A DNA stretch of 64,000 nucleotides from Archilochus colubris (Eukaryota > Chordata > Aves > Apodiformes > Trochilidae): NCBI GenBank assembly GCA_023079485.1, contig CM041084.1, positions 10,166,609 to 10,230,608 of the forward strand, read 5' to 3'. Of this stretch, positions 24,784 to 38,600 are shown piece after piece; within the stretch, counting starts at the first letter, position 1, and each line of letters opens with the position of its first letter. Below the pieces are notes generated by a model. That model saw only the letters and a list, made by a program, of their open reading frames with translations, did not search any database and was not told where the DNA came from. A program made the position numbers and the translations under genes.

Positions 24784-26592
24784 GGGATCCCCAGTCAGGT
24801 TAGAATCTAAAACTTTGTCAAGACACCAGGAGGGGAGTGGTTTCATTTTTAATCCCCATTAAACCTTATGTCAGCATAGAAATGTGAGATCCTGAGGAAT
24901 GAGCTGTTTTGGGAGGATGCTGCAGTGCTTCCCAGGGTTTATCAACAGAGATACTTGAAGGATATAATCCAAGAAAAGATCTTCTCCTTGCAGAATAAAA
25001 CCCACTGCAAGATATGAATAGCAGTTAACATGGCACCAGTTAAAATATCTGTTTTCCCCTCCACCTCTAGTCCCTCCGACCGCCCTCTGATTTCTCTTGT
25101 TTTCCCTCTTCCAAGAACCCCTACAGTGATTTCTATCATCTTTAATAATCTATCCTGTACATGACAATTCAAAGCAATGAACAAACCCCTTTCAGCTCAT
25201 CTGCATCACACTACCCTCCAACACTGAAAACTAATACATAAAAGCCTTTTAAATATCTGTGCCACTCCTGAAAATGAAGAGAAAATGTTAAACCACTTCT
25301 ACTGATTTAATCTGGGACCCATCAGCACTATGGTAATCTGGGGTTAGATTCTCATAGTTATTTTTTAAAGCAAGTGTAACAAAATTCCTATTTTCTAGTC
25401 TGACAGATCACATCAACATAGTAATAATTTTTTACAAATTGACAACAATTCCAAGGCTTCTGCCTTTTAAATAAGGCCATTCTGAGTTTACAGCTCTTAT
25501 AAAATAATTACGTTTTGTACTACATTTACAATGGAAATGGATGGATTCAGTGCAAAGAAGCAGGTCTTGTCATAGGAAATTTGACCAAGGGAAAGTAGCT
25601 CAGCAATCTGAGAATTCAAACAAAGCAAGCAGCTGATCTTGCCTACACATGCTGGGAATTTCTTTTAAAAAGAAGGGTCTAATTACAGCTGGCACTTTGA
25701 AACCAAACAATTCTTCTTTGCTGAAAGCTGACGTAGTTCTTCTGACACTGCTAGCATGGGGAACGATGTGCAGCAGTCCCCATCCTCTCACCTCTAATTC
25801 AAAATTCATAAGATATAATAGGATTTTTGTTTCATTTTTAATGTCAGAATGTTGTCATTTTTCCTTTGCAGCTTTGTGTCAGGGAAGGGTTTAGAGAAAT
25901 ATCAGGCCAGGCAAAATAATGAAAATTAAAGGACTTGTTTCTTCCCTACACAGTGGTATTAAACTCAGAACAACAGTGTTTGTTCTTCAAAAGTATCATT
26001 TGAAGAGTTTGCAAACGGTATTTTAAAAATTTGACAGATGACCTCAAGAGGTAAATCCACTTAAAGAAATCATATTCAGCTGTCATTCTCCCTACTCAAG
26101 ACATCATTCACTTGCTTATCAGTGTTTTCTCTAACAATCCAAAAAGTTCTGAAATTAAATATGATTGTATGTGTAATACCACTGGGGATGCTGGGGATGT
26201 AGGAGATATATCCTGAATGCTCTGAAAGGAAGGTTTCTCATAGGTAAGAAATACAATTGGACTTCTCAACTATTTGGGTGGAAAAGAGGTGAGGGCTGTC
26301 TACCTTAACCCAGATCTAGGTAAGGAAAAACCCATGAATACCCTCATGAGGGTATCAAAACCTACCAGTGTATTCATGCAGGATGGAAAAGGATCTAGGT
26401 AATTTCATGCAAGATAATTTTCTAAATCTCATTTAACTTTATACTAAAACTTGATAACTCTATTTAAAATGCATTTATTATCCTAGCGAGAGGATGACTT
26501 TTTTATCACTCACTAGTCCAGACTGGAGTCTGTTTTTTGTCTCTTTTTCCATTCACTTCAATCAACTCCGTTCACTTCATAGCCTCACCATC

Positions 26593-26618
26593 TTTTTTTT
26601 ATTTTATTTTATTTTTTT
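26593..26618. repeat. T-rich (ATTTT)n tract
   Basis: A T run followed by ATTTT units, seen directly. Low complexity only. Confidence 0.7.
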
Positions 26619-27950
26619 AAGGACTTCTTCACCAACTTTTCATGCTGTAATTACAAATTTAAAAGCTTCCAACACTATACAATGAGTTTAAACTCATTCA
26701 CATAGCTTAATACCTGTCAAGCAACGCCTTGTTTCTTGCAATATTTCTAATATTGATCCTGTTTGTGGGTTGGTTTTTTTTTTCATTTGACTTACTGTTA
26801 TGGACTCTGAGAGATGTCACCCCATAATGCTACCCCTTTCCAGAATGAAGGTAAACCTGGCGCTTCTGAGTCCTCTTCCTATACTTGGCTTATTCACCAT
26901 ACACTGATTTCCATTTTGTGTTGATTATTGTTTCTCAGCTTAAAACAGTCTGAATGGCAGAGTCAGCCTATCTCAGCAACCAGGCTGCTTCTGAAAAGCA
27001 ATCAGAAGTACATTGTTTGAAAAAGTCCATGCTTTAAAATATCTTTTTGGTCCTTTACAGTCAGACCAGCAAACAGCTGCACAGCATTAACACAAGTGAA
27101 TTGCAAAAGTTGATATTCTTTCAGGCTGATAATAACAAAAATTCAGTTTCTTCCCTGTCTGCCAGATTTATCAGCCATGAATGACAAAGTGAAAGGATAA
27201 AAAACAAAACACAAAAAAATCAACCAAAAAAAACCTGAGAGAGAAATACAAAAAGAGAAGTATCTTCTTCCTTGATAACAGCTGGGCCAGATTATTTCAT
27301 GATGGGGCTCACTCTACATGTACAAGAGGGACTTACTTTTTCCTGTTGATGCAGCAGCTGCCCTGGGACAGGACACTTAAATGGAATCACTGTTACTTTC
27401 AAGCACCATTTAAATTCTAATGCCATATGTAAACCTCTGAGGAATATCTACAGAAAGGATCAGTCTTCTTGCTGAAATGCAAAGCATTTCTAGATCAGTT
27501 CAGATGCCTCATCCCCAAAGAGGCAACATGTTTCTTCAGTTTCCCACTTCCAAATGTAGAAACTTCTGAAACTGGATTTCATAGTTCCCAAAAGTTCCAT
27601 AGCCCACATGTGCTTTGTCCATACCCAGAACAATGTGTCTGAATAGCTCTGAGGAATTAGGTACTTATCTGATCCCAAAGGTTTGAAAATATCCAGAAAC
27701 CCTCCTGAGATCTGATTTGGAAGTCCTGCTCTGAAAACTCTGACCTGGATGGACTCATGCAGCACTCAGCTGCAGTGAAAAGGTGGTGACACTGCAGGAT
27801 GGGAGCTGTGCACTTCTCTTCTAGGACACTTCAGCCCCCTTGTAATGGGTAGTCCTAATTCACCAGATTGGAAAACAGACCAGGTTTGTGACCTGCCTTG
27901 TAGAAGGAAGTATTCTAATGCATGGGAAAATGAAATATGCATCATACATT

Positions 27951-27986
27951 AAAAAAAAAAAAAAGAGAGAGAGAGAGGGAGAAAAA
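27951..27986. repeat. Poly(A) plus (GA)n microsatellite
   Basis: Fourteen A residues run directly into GAGA repeats and a short GGGAGAAAAA end. No retroelement body was recognised on either side, so it is annotated only as a simple repeat. Confidence 0.8.
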
Positions 27987-28509
27987 TGACTTTTCATCCT
28001 CATGGTTCATTGGTTCATCCAGGACAAAGGGTATCTGGATTTGTACACATTCTCTTTCAAGACACTAAATGATGTTCTGGCTTGTAATAGAATGTGCTGG
28101 ACTGCACAGTGAATGTGCACTCAAAATAACTGCATTTGGGATGTGATCATTTTTAAAGATGATAACATCTGTTTGAAAGCTGAACAAGAATTGAGCTTAT
28201 TAAATAACATAAGACAGATTGTCTTCATACAAAACTTGTCTTTTTTTTTTCCTTGCTTCAAAAGGAGAACTACAAGTACTATGCAGAATGAAGTCAGAAG
28301 CTGCTAACACTCTACAAGTGGTGTTTACCAGTGATTATTTACTGTGTCAAGTTGGTATTAGTGGTGGCATGTCCACTTAAATAAAAAGTGTGCAGTTTTT
28401 AAAACATATATATCACTGCCTCTAGCCTCTGCAGCCTTCCTTAGCTTCACACCCTCCTGCACTAGCAGAGGGAGACTCTTCCCACACAGGTGGCTGCAGA
28501 AGGATTTCA

Positions 28510-29679
28510 GCCTCATTGCTAGGTCTACCTGGACTTCAGCAAAGCATTTGACACTGTCTCCCACAGCATCCTCCTGAAGAAGCTGTCAGCCCACAGCTTT
28601 GACAGAGGCACTCTGTGCTGGGTTAAGAGCTGGCTGGAGGGCCGGGCCCAGAGAGTGGTGCTGAACGGGGCTTCATCCAGTTGGCAGCCAGTCACCAGTG
28701 GTGTCCCCCAGGGATCAGTGTTGGGCCCAGTTCTGTTCAATATCTTCATTGATGATTTAGATGAGGGGACTGAGTCCATCATCAGCAAATTCGCAGATGA
28801 CACTAAGCTGGGGGGGAGTGTGGATCAGCTGGAAGGCAGGAGGGCTCTGCAGAGGGACCTGGACAGACTGGAGAGTTGGGCTGATTCCAACAGGATGAAG
28901 TTCAACACGGCCAAGTGCCGGGTCCTGCACTTCGGCCACAACAACCCCATGTAGCGCTACAGGCTGAGAACAGAGTGGCTAGAGAGCAGCCAGGCAGAAA
29001 GGGACCTGGGAGTCTGGACTGACAGGAAGCTGAACATGAGCCAGCAGTGTGCCCAGGTGGCCAAGAAGGCCAAAGGCATCCTGGCCTGTATCAGGAACAG
29101 TGTGGCCAGCAGGTCAAGGGAAGTGATTCTGCCCCTGTACTCAGCCCTGGTGAGGCCACACCTCGAGTACTGTGTCCAGTTCTGGGCCCCTCAGTTCAGG
29201 AAGGATATTGAGGTGCTGGAGCAGGTCCAAAGGAGGGCATCCAGGCTGGTGAAGGGACTCAAGCACAGACCCTATGAAGAGAGGCTGAGGGAGCTGGTGC
29301 TGTTCAGCCTAAAGAAGAGGCGGCTCAGGGGAGACCTCATTGCTCTCTACAACTACCTGAAAGGAGGATGGAGCCAGGTGGGGGTTGGTCTCTTTTCCCA
29401 GACAACTTTCAACAAGACAAGAGGGTATGGTCTTAAGTTGTGCCAGGGGAAGGTTAGGTTAGATATTAGAAAGAATTTCTTTACGGAGAGAGTGATCAAG
29501 CATTGGAATGGGCTGCCCAGGGAAGTAGTGGATTCTCCGTCCCTGGAGATATTTAAAAAGAGACTGGATGTGGCACTCAGTGCCATAGTCTAGCAACTGC
29601 AACGGTGGTTCAAGGGTTGGACTCGATGATCTCTGAGGTCGCTTCCAACCCAGCCAATTCTATGATTCTATGATTCTAT
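28510..29679 (+). mobile_element. CR1 LINE, 5'-truncated, one stop in ORF2
   Basis: The plus-strand sequence matches the CR1 at 22941-23958 along the whole of that copy and extends about 170 bp further 5'. It ends in the CR1 3' UTR and about two and a half ATTCTATG units at 29657-29679. The 5' junction lies at or shortly before 28523, where recognisable ORF2 reading begins. An in-frame TAG sits just before it at 28520-28522. The opposite orientation and different 5' truncation point show that this is an independent insertion and not a segmental copy of the other. Confidence 0.95.
28523..29593 (+). pseudogene. CR1 ORF2 fragment (reverse transcriptase), premature TAG
   Basis: The frame starts in RT motif A as [18 protein letters not shown]. 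It continues with [14 protein letters not shown], the [11 protein letters not shown] block and catalytic FADD at 28790-28801, and ends naturally after ALSAIV at 29593. Both catalytic Asp positions are present. A single in-frame TAG at 28952-28954 interrupts the frame. The other CR1 copy has CAG (Gln, in MQRYRL) at that place, consistent with one C-to-T change. No frameshift is apparent across about 357 codons. The endonuclease and N-terminal RT are absent, so the copy is dead on arrival as well as mutated. Confidence 0.92.
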
Positions 29680-32600
29680 TTTTTATAACTCAAAAGTTTT
29701 TGCTTCACATCCATACATCAATTGAGTTTTGCAGGTGCAGGCTCAGGAAATTTGAAGGTTTCTCCATGGTTATAGCAGCTGGTATTTAAGATCCAAGGAT
29801 CTTTATCTCTGCTCCAGATATTTTAGGCTTAGAAGGGCTTCATAGCAAATAAGTAGCTCATGATCCTCAATAAAGAGTCATTCAGATCTGAACATCAGGT
29901 GCACTGGGTCCCACGTTGCCTTCCATACAGGGAGCAAGGCTGACAGCTCAGAAGCCTCCAGGGGGCCATCCCACTTGTCTAATTTAAACACTTATGTTTA
30001 GGCCCAACTGCATATCCAGAAATACTTACATGTATACCTACACTTGCATATAAAAGATTTTAACACTTTCCCTTACAGTGAGAAATTAGTTTCTTCACAT
30101 ATGATAGTTTCTTCTAATTTCTTTCCTTCTGGAGGCCTTAGAGGCATCTTCCTCTCTCCGCTGGAAATATAGAAAATTTACACACAGAATCTATTGTTTG
30201 TACACAGATTTATGCTCAAGAGAAATCTCAGTGGGGGAGAAAATTAGCTGCTTAAGCTTGTAGATGGATTGATCCTACAGTAGGCACAGGCAGTAACAGA
30301 AGAGAAATGTATTTTGCCACAAAAAGAGGAAATAAAATAACTAGTTTTATGCTTGCAAGATCAGCTTTCAGTGACACCAAACCTATTTACTTTATTTATT
30401 CATGCTTTCTTTCTTTTAAAATTCATTTTTAACTTTTCTCTTTGGTGTTTGAACCCAGAATATTTTTTCACATATTCATCTTTCTGCCTGTGGATGCTTT
30501 GCTTTTCTCCTCAGTCAGTTTACACCAAGACATCTCACTGGTTTTGAGGTTTCTCCCTCTGCCATGGGTGTGCCCAGAAGTGAGATGCACAATGACTCCT
30601 GACCATGAGAAACCTGGGGGTAGGATGCATATTGAAAGCTAAAAGCCTGCTGAATACTTCTTAGTTTAGCAGCACCAGCTCTGCTGAGACCCATAGAGTC
30701 AGCACTGGCAAGAGATCTGGGAAGCAGAAGCAGTTTGAAGCAGTTTGAGATCTGGGAAGCAGAGGGGCAACAAGATAGCTTTGAGTACTGGGATGAATAG
30801 GATTAGTGGGATAAAAGCCTTCTTGAGCCCAGGTCAACCAGAAAAAGATGGGGTGGAAAAGGAGAGGTGGAAAAGGAAGGAGAGCAAAAGAAAAAAATAA
30901 TTATATGGTCAGGCCCATGTAATAAAGTTTCTGGTAATCTCCAGCCCAAAACATACTTCAGCCCTGCAGAAATTAATCACAATCATGTAGTAGCACAGTG
31001 ATTCTTCATATTGTATAATAAATGCTGGCAGCTTCCTAAAGTGCAACTCAGGAAGAACTGGATCATTTTCTCATCACAAAACAAATATATACATTGGACA
31101 AGAACAAATTATGGAACTTGAATGTATTTATTTTAATTTTCTAAGTGTTATTTTAAGGAGTTGAAGTGATTTCCTGTATCAAAACCTTAATAATTTTTAA
31201 TTTTTTTTTTTGCTGGTAAGTACTTTATACAGCTTAAAGTTTTTGCTGATAACATGTGCAAGGAAATCCAACAGTCACTGTTTTGTTTCTCTCTCAAAGG
31301 CAATTTTCTCCCATCAGATCACCACTGAAACAAACACTTTATCTTTGTTCAGATAACTGCATTAACAGCAAATGTTTTTATCTATATAAAATAATATATT
31401 GAGCTGTATCAATCCCAAGCAAAGAATTTACGTGTTTGTCTGAAAATGTCTCTCTTTTACATACCCTAGAGGCAAGCTGTCCTGATGAGAATTCTGCATG
31501 TAGCACTTATTGAAGTCCAAGTCATTACAGGTCCACTACGCTGAAGAAAAAGAATAAAAATTAAAAATCTGCTTTGCAGAACTGATTCAGGCCCTATGGT
31601 ATGGGAAGTCCAAACTCCAGTGTGTGGGAGGGAAACTAAACATGCATTGTGAAATATAAAAGCACAGGCAACTGAGAAGAGTCTTGAATTGGGACCCTTT
31701 GTGTGTGAAGGAGAAATAATTTCATCTGCAGTCCTGAGCCTAGCATTTTATACTGGCTGTTTTAGTTGCTCTAAATTCCTTCCTTTTCCACACTTAATAC
31801 TTACTTAGGACATAGCAATTTAAGTGTCTATCAAAGCTCTGTGAATTCTTTGTGACTGACAGCTAACATTTAGGACCTGCAACACTGAATGTTTCGCTGG
31901 ATTTTTTAATTCTTTCTTCCTGACAGAAATTGTAGTTTTATTACAGGATGCTGTGACCAGGAGACCTATAATTAGTACTCCTGCAGTCATCAGCTTCTCT
32001 AATACAAAAATGTGACCTAACCAGACTGTCTGCCTGAGCCTTTATCATCCATTTTGATTCTGTGACTCTGCTGTTCCCTCCATGCATATTGAACTCTATA
32101 ACTTCCCCTGGCTGTGTGCCAGAGCAAGAAAAGGGGTGGTTACCTCATTTTATGTAGCTCTGTGACCTCTCTGAGGCTGACAGCAAATTGCCAGTGCAGC
32201 TGTCAGCTGGGTGGTTTGTGTTTGGCTAAAAGCAAATGTCAATAATAATCAGCATCTGTTGTGGGTCCTACACTACCAGGCACATCTTCAAGTGTGAAGC
32301 ACAGCTCCAAGCAAAACCAATTATTTAGCTGCCTAAATATGGATCAGGGGCACCCATTTTTTGTTCTGGCTGTCGTTTGGCTGTTCATATGCATGAACAA
32401 TGTTGCTTCTCCCTGCTTGTTCCAACTACCTTGGACCAGACATGACTAGCTAAGAGGGAAAGTTTCTATTACAAGGATTAAGTTTTAATCCACAGTGAAT
32501 TCCCTGTGTTAGATGATACTGAGTTATGTTTGAACGTTATCTGTACTTTTGCATAGACCAAATAAAGTCTCAGGAAGGACTCTGATCATTGTTAACTCTG

Positions 32601-35600
32601 CTGTCTATCCTTCAGTTTAACCTTTAAAATCTCACAACTTTTAATGCAGTTTCACACTAGAAGAAACTATGGTATCAGTATCTCTTCTCTAAAGACTTGA
32701 CATGAGAACTGAAATCAACTTTAGACAAAGGGCATGGCACAGAGACAACAGGGGACACCCAAATGCCCACAGTGGCAGAGGGCCAACTAGGTCAGATCTG
32801 CTTAAAAGATCCAATGATCCTGTGGACACTCTGCACCTCACCAAAAAAAAAAGATTAATCTGGAAGTGTCTCCAACTTGTGCCAACAGAGTCTCCTGTTA
32901 TGCAAGTACATCCTAGATGAATCCCACTGCCTTTCAGCTGCAACTCACCATCCCCAATATTCACAGTCCCAGAAAAGACCTTACATCAACCCCCAGATCA
33001 TCATCTTTTGAAAAATATACCAAGGATAGAACTGGTCTTAAATTGCAATGATCTGGAATCAAAGTAAGGAATGATTTCTGGAGAAATTCCCCCCCTTCCT
33101 GTGAATTGCCATTCACTCATGGAAACCTATGTGAATACAGCATAAATCTCTTTAATTTCAGTTTCTGGTATCTAGGATGGTAATATTACATTGAGACATA
33201 AATGGAAGTAGGTTACTCTTTATACTCGGGCTGATTCCAGTGCTTTAGCAGTACATTAGCTTTTAACTGCCAGGATTTATGGTTGTCTAATAGGTCACTC
33301 AGACAAGCATTCCTATGATATTTTTAGACAGTTTTTCTTTCTTTTTTTAGCTCTCCTTTTAGCCTAAGATTTCAGAACTCCTCTAGTATTTAACCTCAGG
33401 GTAGACTTTCTCCCCTGATCTTTCTCATTTAGATAAGAACATTTTCCATGCTTTCTTTCCTCCTGCCTGTTGAGCTGTTCCTTTTGATGGGCTATGTTCT
33501 AAGCAAGGCAGGAGGCTTTGTAAATCACCTGAAGACATGCTCAGAGCAGAGACACTGTTGCAGATATCACCAAAATTCATGGAAAACTGAGCATCTCCTT
33601 CCTCCAGCCTCCTTTGAAAAATTGTCCTCCTAAACATCAAACTATACTGAGTTCAATAATTCTGCTGATGTAGACATCTTCTACAGACTCATATACAGCC
33701 TCATTGCCAGCTGACATGAGCACCACAGAGATTTTAAAAAGTGACAAGTTACTTGATGCTTACACATGACCTTATTTCTCAGGATAGCTTAGGAATCAGC
33801 ATCCTGCCAATATTCTATTTACCCTTAGAACTCAAACTTCCTCTGATTTCAGCTCTTTTTAAAAAATCTTATTGCGGTGCAGTTTTTAAATGGGCAGTCT
33901 GACTGATCACTGTATTAGTTTGTTGCCTGAGCCTTCAAAATCAGTGTAAAAGATTCAAAAAGAAAGCAAAAGAAATGTCTATAGCTGACTCTCCATCAAT
34001 GCACTTGTGCCACCCTCTTTAATACCAAAGGACTTTGTTATGATCTCTATTATTCCTAAAACCACATAAATTAAAATAATAAGACAGCTAAAATAAAGTG
34101 TTATCAAATCTTAATCTCTAAAAGTGGTATGAAATATTTTCCAGTACATAAAAGCAGAAAGAACTTATGATATAAAGCTTTTAGTCTATTTGTATGAAAG
34201 ACTGAAATAAACCTAGATTCTGAGTTTTGATCAATAATAAAAATGTGTGGCCTAGAAAATAGCCTAAGAAATGTATACATGAGACTCCAGATGCAAATGT
34301 GGATGTAGTTTAGCCCAATATTTTGTTGGAGAAGACTAACTGCAGCTTGGGGGGCTCTGTGTTAACTTCAGAGGAAATGTAGCTATTTCTGGTTGTTAGT
34401 ACAAGAGATTTTTCATAGACATAGATCTCTTTGGAAAGAATGCTAACAATTTCAAATGTCATAGGCCAGTATTGACATGTGCTTTGGAAAAGGATCACAT
34501 TCAGTATAAAATACACAACAGATATTCAAGAGCAGTATTTTGGCAGCCACAAGAGATTCCTTACCAGGTGTAGGTGTTGTGCAATTAACTTTTTTTTCCT
34601 TCTCCTTATGTAATATAGTTGTGGAAGAATGAGCAAACATACCTTTTCATCAGTCAGAAGTAGTAGGAGGATTTTGTGTATGATGAGAGCTTTGTACCTT
34701 TGTTGAAAAAATTTTAACTGTGCAGATGTAGGAGCAAAATAGATCATGCTTAAATCTTGGGTGTTTGTGGCAAAGAGGCACAATTTTCTCATCTTTTCAC
34801 TTCATATCCAAAGTAAAGTCGTCATTCTTACAGGTTTTTTTCTAAGACACACTAGTGTGCCTGTTAGCACAGTGAATCCCTCAATGGTGAGAAGGAGGGA
34901 GGCAATGAGATGGCCCTCAAAGGAAGCACCATGTCCACTGGAGAGGTGCCAGTGCTAGTCCTACAGGAGGGACTGTGCAGGAGAATATCAACACATTCAG
35001 TCTTTGTGGCCTTTAGGACACTTTTGTCTGAACACAGTTGCTAACTTTGACAGTTTCTGGGACAAAGTGCTCCTGAGCAGCACCCATGTGGCACTGAATC
35101 TTCTAATGTCAAAAACAACTGCCCAGCTCTCAGCCTGATAACATTTTCCCAGTATAAATTCAGGACGTGGCTGAACTCTGTAGATCAAAGAGTGCTCATG
35201 ATGGGAGTCTCTAAACACCAAGATCCAACCGAGAGGGCAGCACAGGGTTGTGCCTTTGCTGGGGCAATTCAGCTTTCACAAAAACACTTTATACATGGGT
35301 GAAGTGTCCCCTGCTGTTCCCTCCCCAGCCCATCAGACACCTCCATATTTGAAGAGCCCCAGGGCAGTGGGTGGCTCCTGGCTGGAAACATGGGGGACAC
35401 AGGGAAAGAGGGAACCCAGAAAATCCAGGTGACATCTTATGGTCTAACAAGCCAGTGAAGTTGCCACAAGACTATGACTAAACCTCATCTTAAAAATTAA
35501 CACTTTTATGTAAATTATATGAGTTTTACCTAAACATTACATCTGAACTGTGTTCTCATCAGGTGCTCAGACACAACTAACATCAAATCTGTCCCTAGAT

Positions 35601-38600
35601 ACTGATAGTGAATTTCAGCACTCAATTTGCCTGCCCTGTTGTCATTTTATCATGGGATCTGAGATTCTCAAGGCACTTGTGCAGGGGTAGGAGGACCAGT
35701 GGGGATTCCCATGCCCTCTGGAACCAAGAGAGACCATGATCATTAGGTTTCTCAGAGGTAACTACACACCTATATGTAGGTGCCTGAACTGAACATTGAC
35801 AGTCACTCTCTTAGGTACAATAGAAAATTAAAATTATTTTTATTTTTGAAGATAGAATTTCAAAATATTTTTCTTCTAAGTGGTGCACTGAGAGTCTTGG
35901 AGGCTTTGTCTGATGTCAGTAATGACCTGAAAATCAGTGAAAAATTTCTTCTCTTGTCCCCTAGAGTCATTTGCTGATCTTTGCTGCCTTGCCAGATTTT
36001 GTACTTTTTGTCATTTGTTCTTGGCTAAGCAGATGAAGATGAGTTTAGAAACAAATGAAAGAGGAGTAAATGCAGATGCTAAATAAAGCAACACATGTTA
36101 ATGGGCATCCTACAATTTTTTCCACTTTAGCCAAAATTGTCTCTAATGGTGAGCAAAAGGGAGAGGATGGGAAGCAGATGTTTCTGCTGTCTGTAGAAAT
36201 TGATTGTAAATTGGACTGAAGCTTTGCATAAATACATTTCTTTTGACACAGGTGAATTAAAATGTTAAAGTAATCCTGTAGGGTAGCTACAGCTGACATC
36301 AATAGTCCTGGGAGGTGACTATAGACCTCTGTGAATCCAATTTAAGCTTCAAGCAGAGGTGAAGAAAAAAAATATAAAAATCGGTTCACTCTAGGACACG
36401 TCTCTTTCCAGAATAAAACTGTGTCTTTTGGGAGGAGCTCTCAAATACAGGAAAAACAGATGTCATGAGTCAGTTGTGGGGCATGTGCTGAACAAAATGA
36501 AAGGAGAAAATTAAGAGGAAAAAACCCCACCCAAACAATATTGGCTACATTCTAACTAAAGTTCAGATTTAAACTGTATTTTAGTCATTAAAAATTGTGT
36601 TTGATTGAAGATGCAGAAGTCTTACATAAGGAGAACCTAAAAAAAAAAGCTCTCAAAAGAAAACAAGGAACCATATGTCCTCCTTTTGAAGCATGAGGAA
36701 AAACCACAGCAACCAACAAAAGTGTAATAGAGAAAACAGCATGGAGAAAAAAATATTAAAGAAATGGGTTATAAAAGCTGTTGCCAAAATGTTGCATAAC
36801 ATTTTCTTATGGACAAACAGAACTGGAAATGTTGCCCTCTTGCTTTCCAAGAAACTTCCAATGATTCAGGAATGTGACATATTTAAAAAGCAGGACAGTT
36901 TTTTCCCCCTGAAGCAGTGAGACTTGGGCACTTTATGTACTTTTTGAGAGGTACATGTGTCCATTTTCCATCAGTTCTGGAGAACTGAGCAACAGACTTT
37001 AAAGATGATGGATCTTGAAAGTTCCTCAGCTTTAGATTTCTAGAGAGATAAATAGTATATTGAACAGAGTCTGGAAATCTCTTTGTTTTTCCCATAAAGT
37101 CATCAAGTCTGGAAAATTTCAGTCACCTTTTTTCTTCCTGGAGTTTTCTGATCTGCTTTTATTTTTTTCAAATAAGAGGGGGAAAAAAACTCCATGGTGT
37201 GTGGAAGGAGAGGTTGTTCTGAAAATTACTCAGATCAGTGTTTTTCATGCCCTGAGGTATAACTACTGTGGAAACTATAAGAAACTCTAAAGATTCAGGT
37301 CTGCTAACAAAAGCTTGCATTTTGTCCTCAGTCCAAGGCAGACAACACAAGACATAATCACTACAAATGCACGTGCCAGCATCTGTTCTCTTCTCTTCTC
37401 TTGCCCCATCTCTTCTCCTTGTGAACGAACTGTGAGCTGGAAAACATCTCTCCCTGGCAGACATGAACATTTCAGCCAGTGATTACAGGCTGTTCCCAGA
37501 TGGAAATTTTGTGTGGCACGTTGGAGTAGCCCTGCCAGTTGAAAGAGTTCCCCCTGCACTCAAATTCTTGCCATGGCTGCTCTGCTCACACCCATTTTTC
37601 TGCAGAAGTCAACAAACCTCAAAATGGTGCCTGCAAAGAAGGAAAAACACCCTTTTGATGAGCTGAAATCTGAATTTGAGAGTGCAATGACCAAGTGAGG
37701 AAGAAGTGGTTAAAGACAGACGAGCCCAAAGAGCACATATGGATGTAACATACCTTAAAATGTTCTTCTGGCTGGTACATAGGATTTTTTCTTGTTTTGG
37801 AGAATTTCCATTTGTGTGAGAGACTTGCTATCCCATACCAGTCTTCCAGTAAGTTTTAACCAGGACAGGTCACTGAGGTTGAGTCTGTATCAGTAAATTA
37901 ATGAGTTCAACTTCAGTGGTAAATAGCACAGACCACATCTGACTGCAGGGATGTGTGGGACCCACACAGTGGTCCCCTGACACCTACAGACCTGGCAGCT
38001 GCATTGGACCCGCTTGGGATGCTGAGGTGACATCCCTTAGCAGCAGGGTGCCCCGGTCTGTACTACATCCTGCAAGAAGTCTCAGTGTCTCGTGGCAGAA
38101 AACCACTGAGTTCAAGCTTCTTTACAGTTGAATCTTGGGGTTCTGTCTCCTAGGTCTGCTTAGTTTACTCATAGAGACACAGTTAGCAAAGTAGCTAGTA
38201 AATTTAAAGATAGTTTTGGCTCTCCTGGCAAGGTGTAAGCACAGTTCAGGGGACAGGAGAGACTGGGGACTGGTACCAGTTACCAATATGGTCCACTATG
38301 GGTCAGTAGGTGCCACCTGCAGCCAAGGCCTAATGATGTACTGACACACCTATAGTAACTGAACAAGCTGGTATTTTCTTGGGTTTGGAAGACTGATGGC
38401 CCAGGGATTAATGCTGATGTGACTATATGGGTTCCACAGACTTTGAGGAATACTTATTAGTATTTTTCATAGCTGAAAAGAAACCTGACAGAAAGCATTC
38501 CTCCTGCATGATGAAATTTAAAACTCAGCCTGAGGAATAGGGTGGGGAAAAAACCATGAAAATTTTACCTCTACAAAATGATAATTTAAATGCACAAAGG

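Larger units (their letters stand above)
24784..28509. other. Unique AT-rich non-coding DNA
   Basis: No coding or RNA signature is visible. It holds a T-rich tract (26593-26618) and a poly(A)/(GA)n tract (27951-27986). The last tens of bases before 28510 may be CR1-derived, since the 5' junction of the next element is not certain. Confidence 0.55.
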
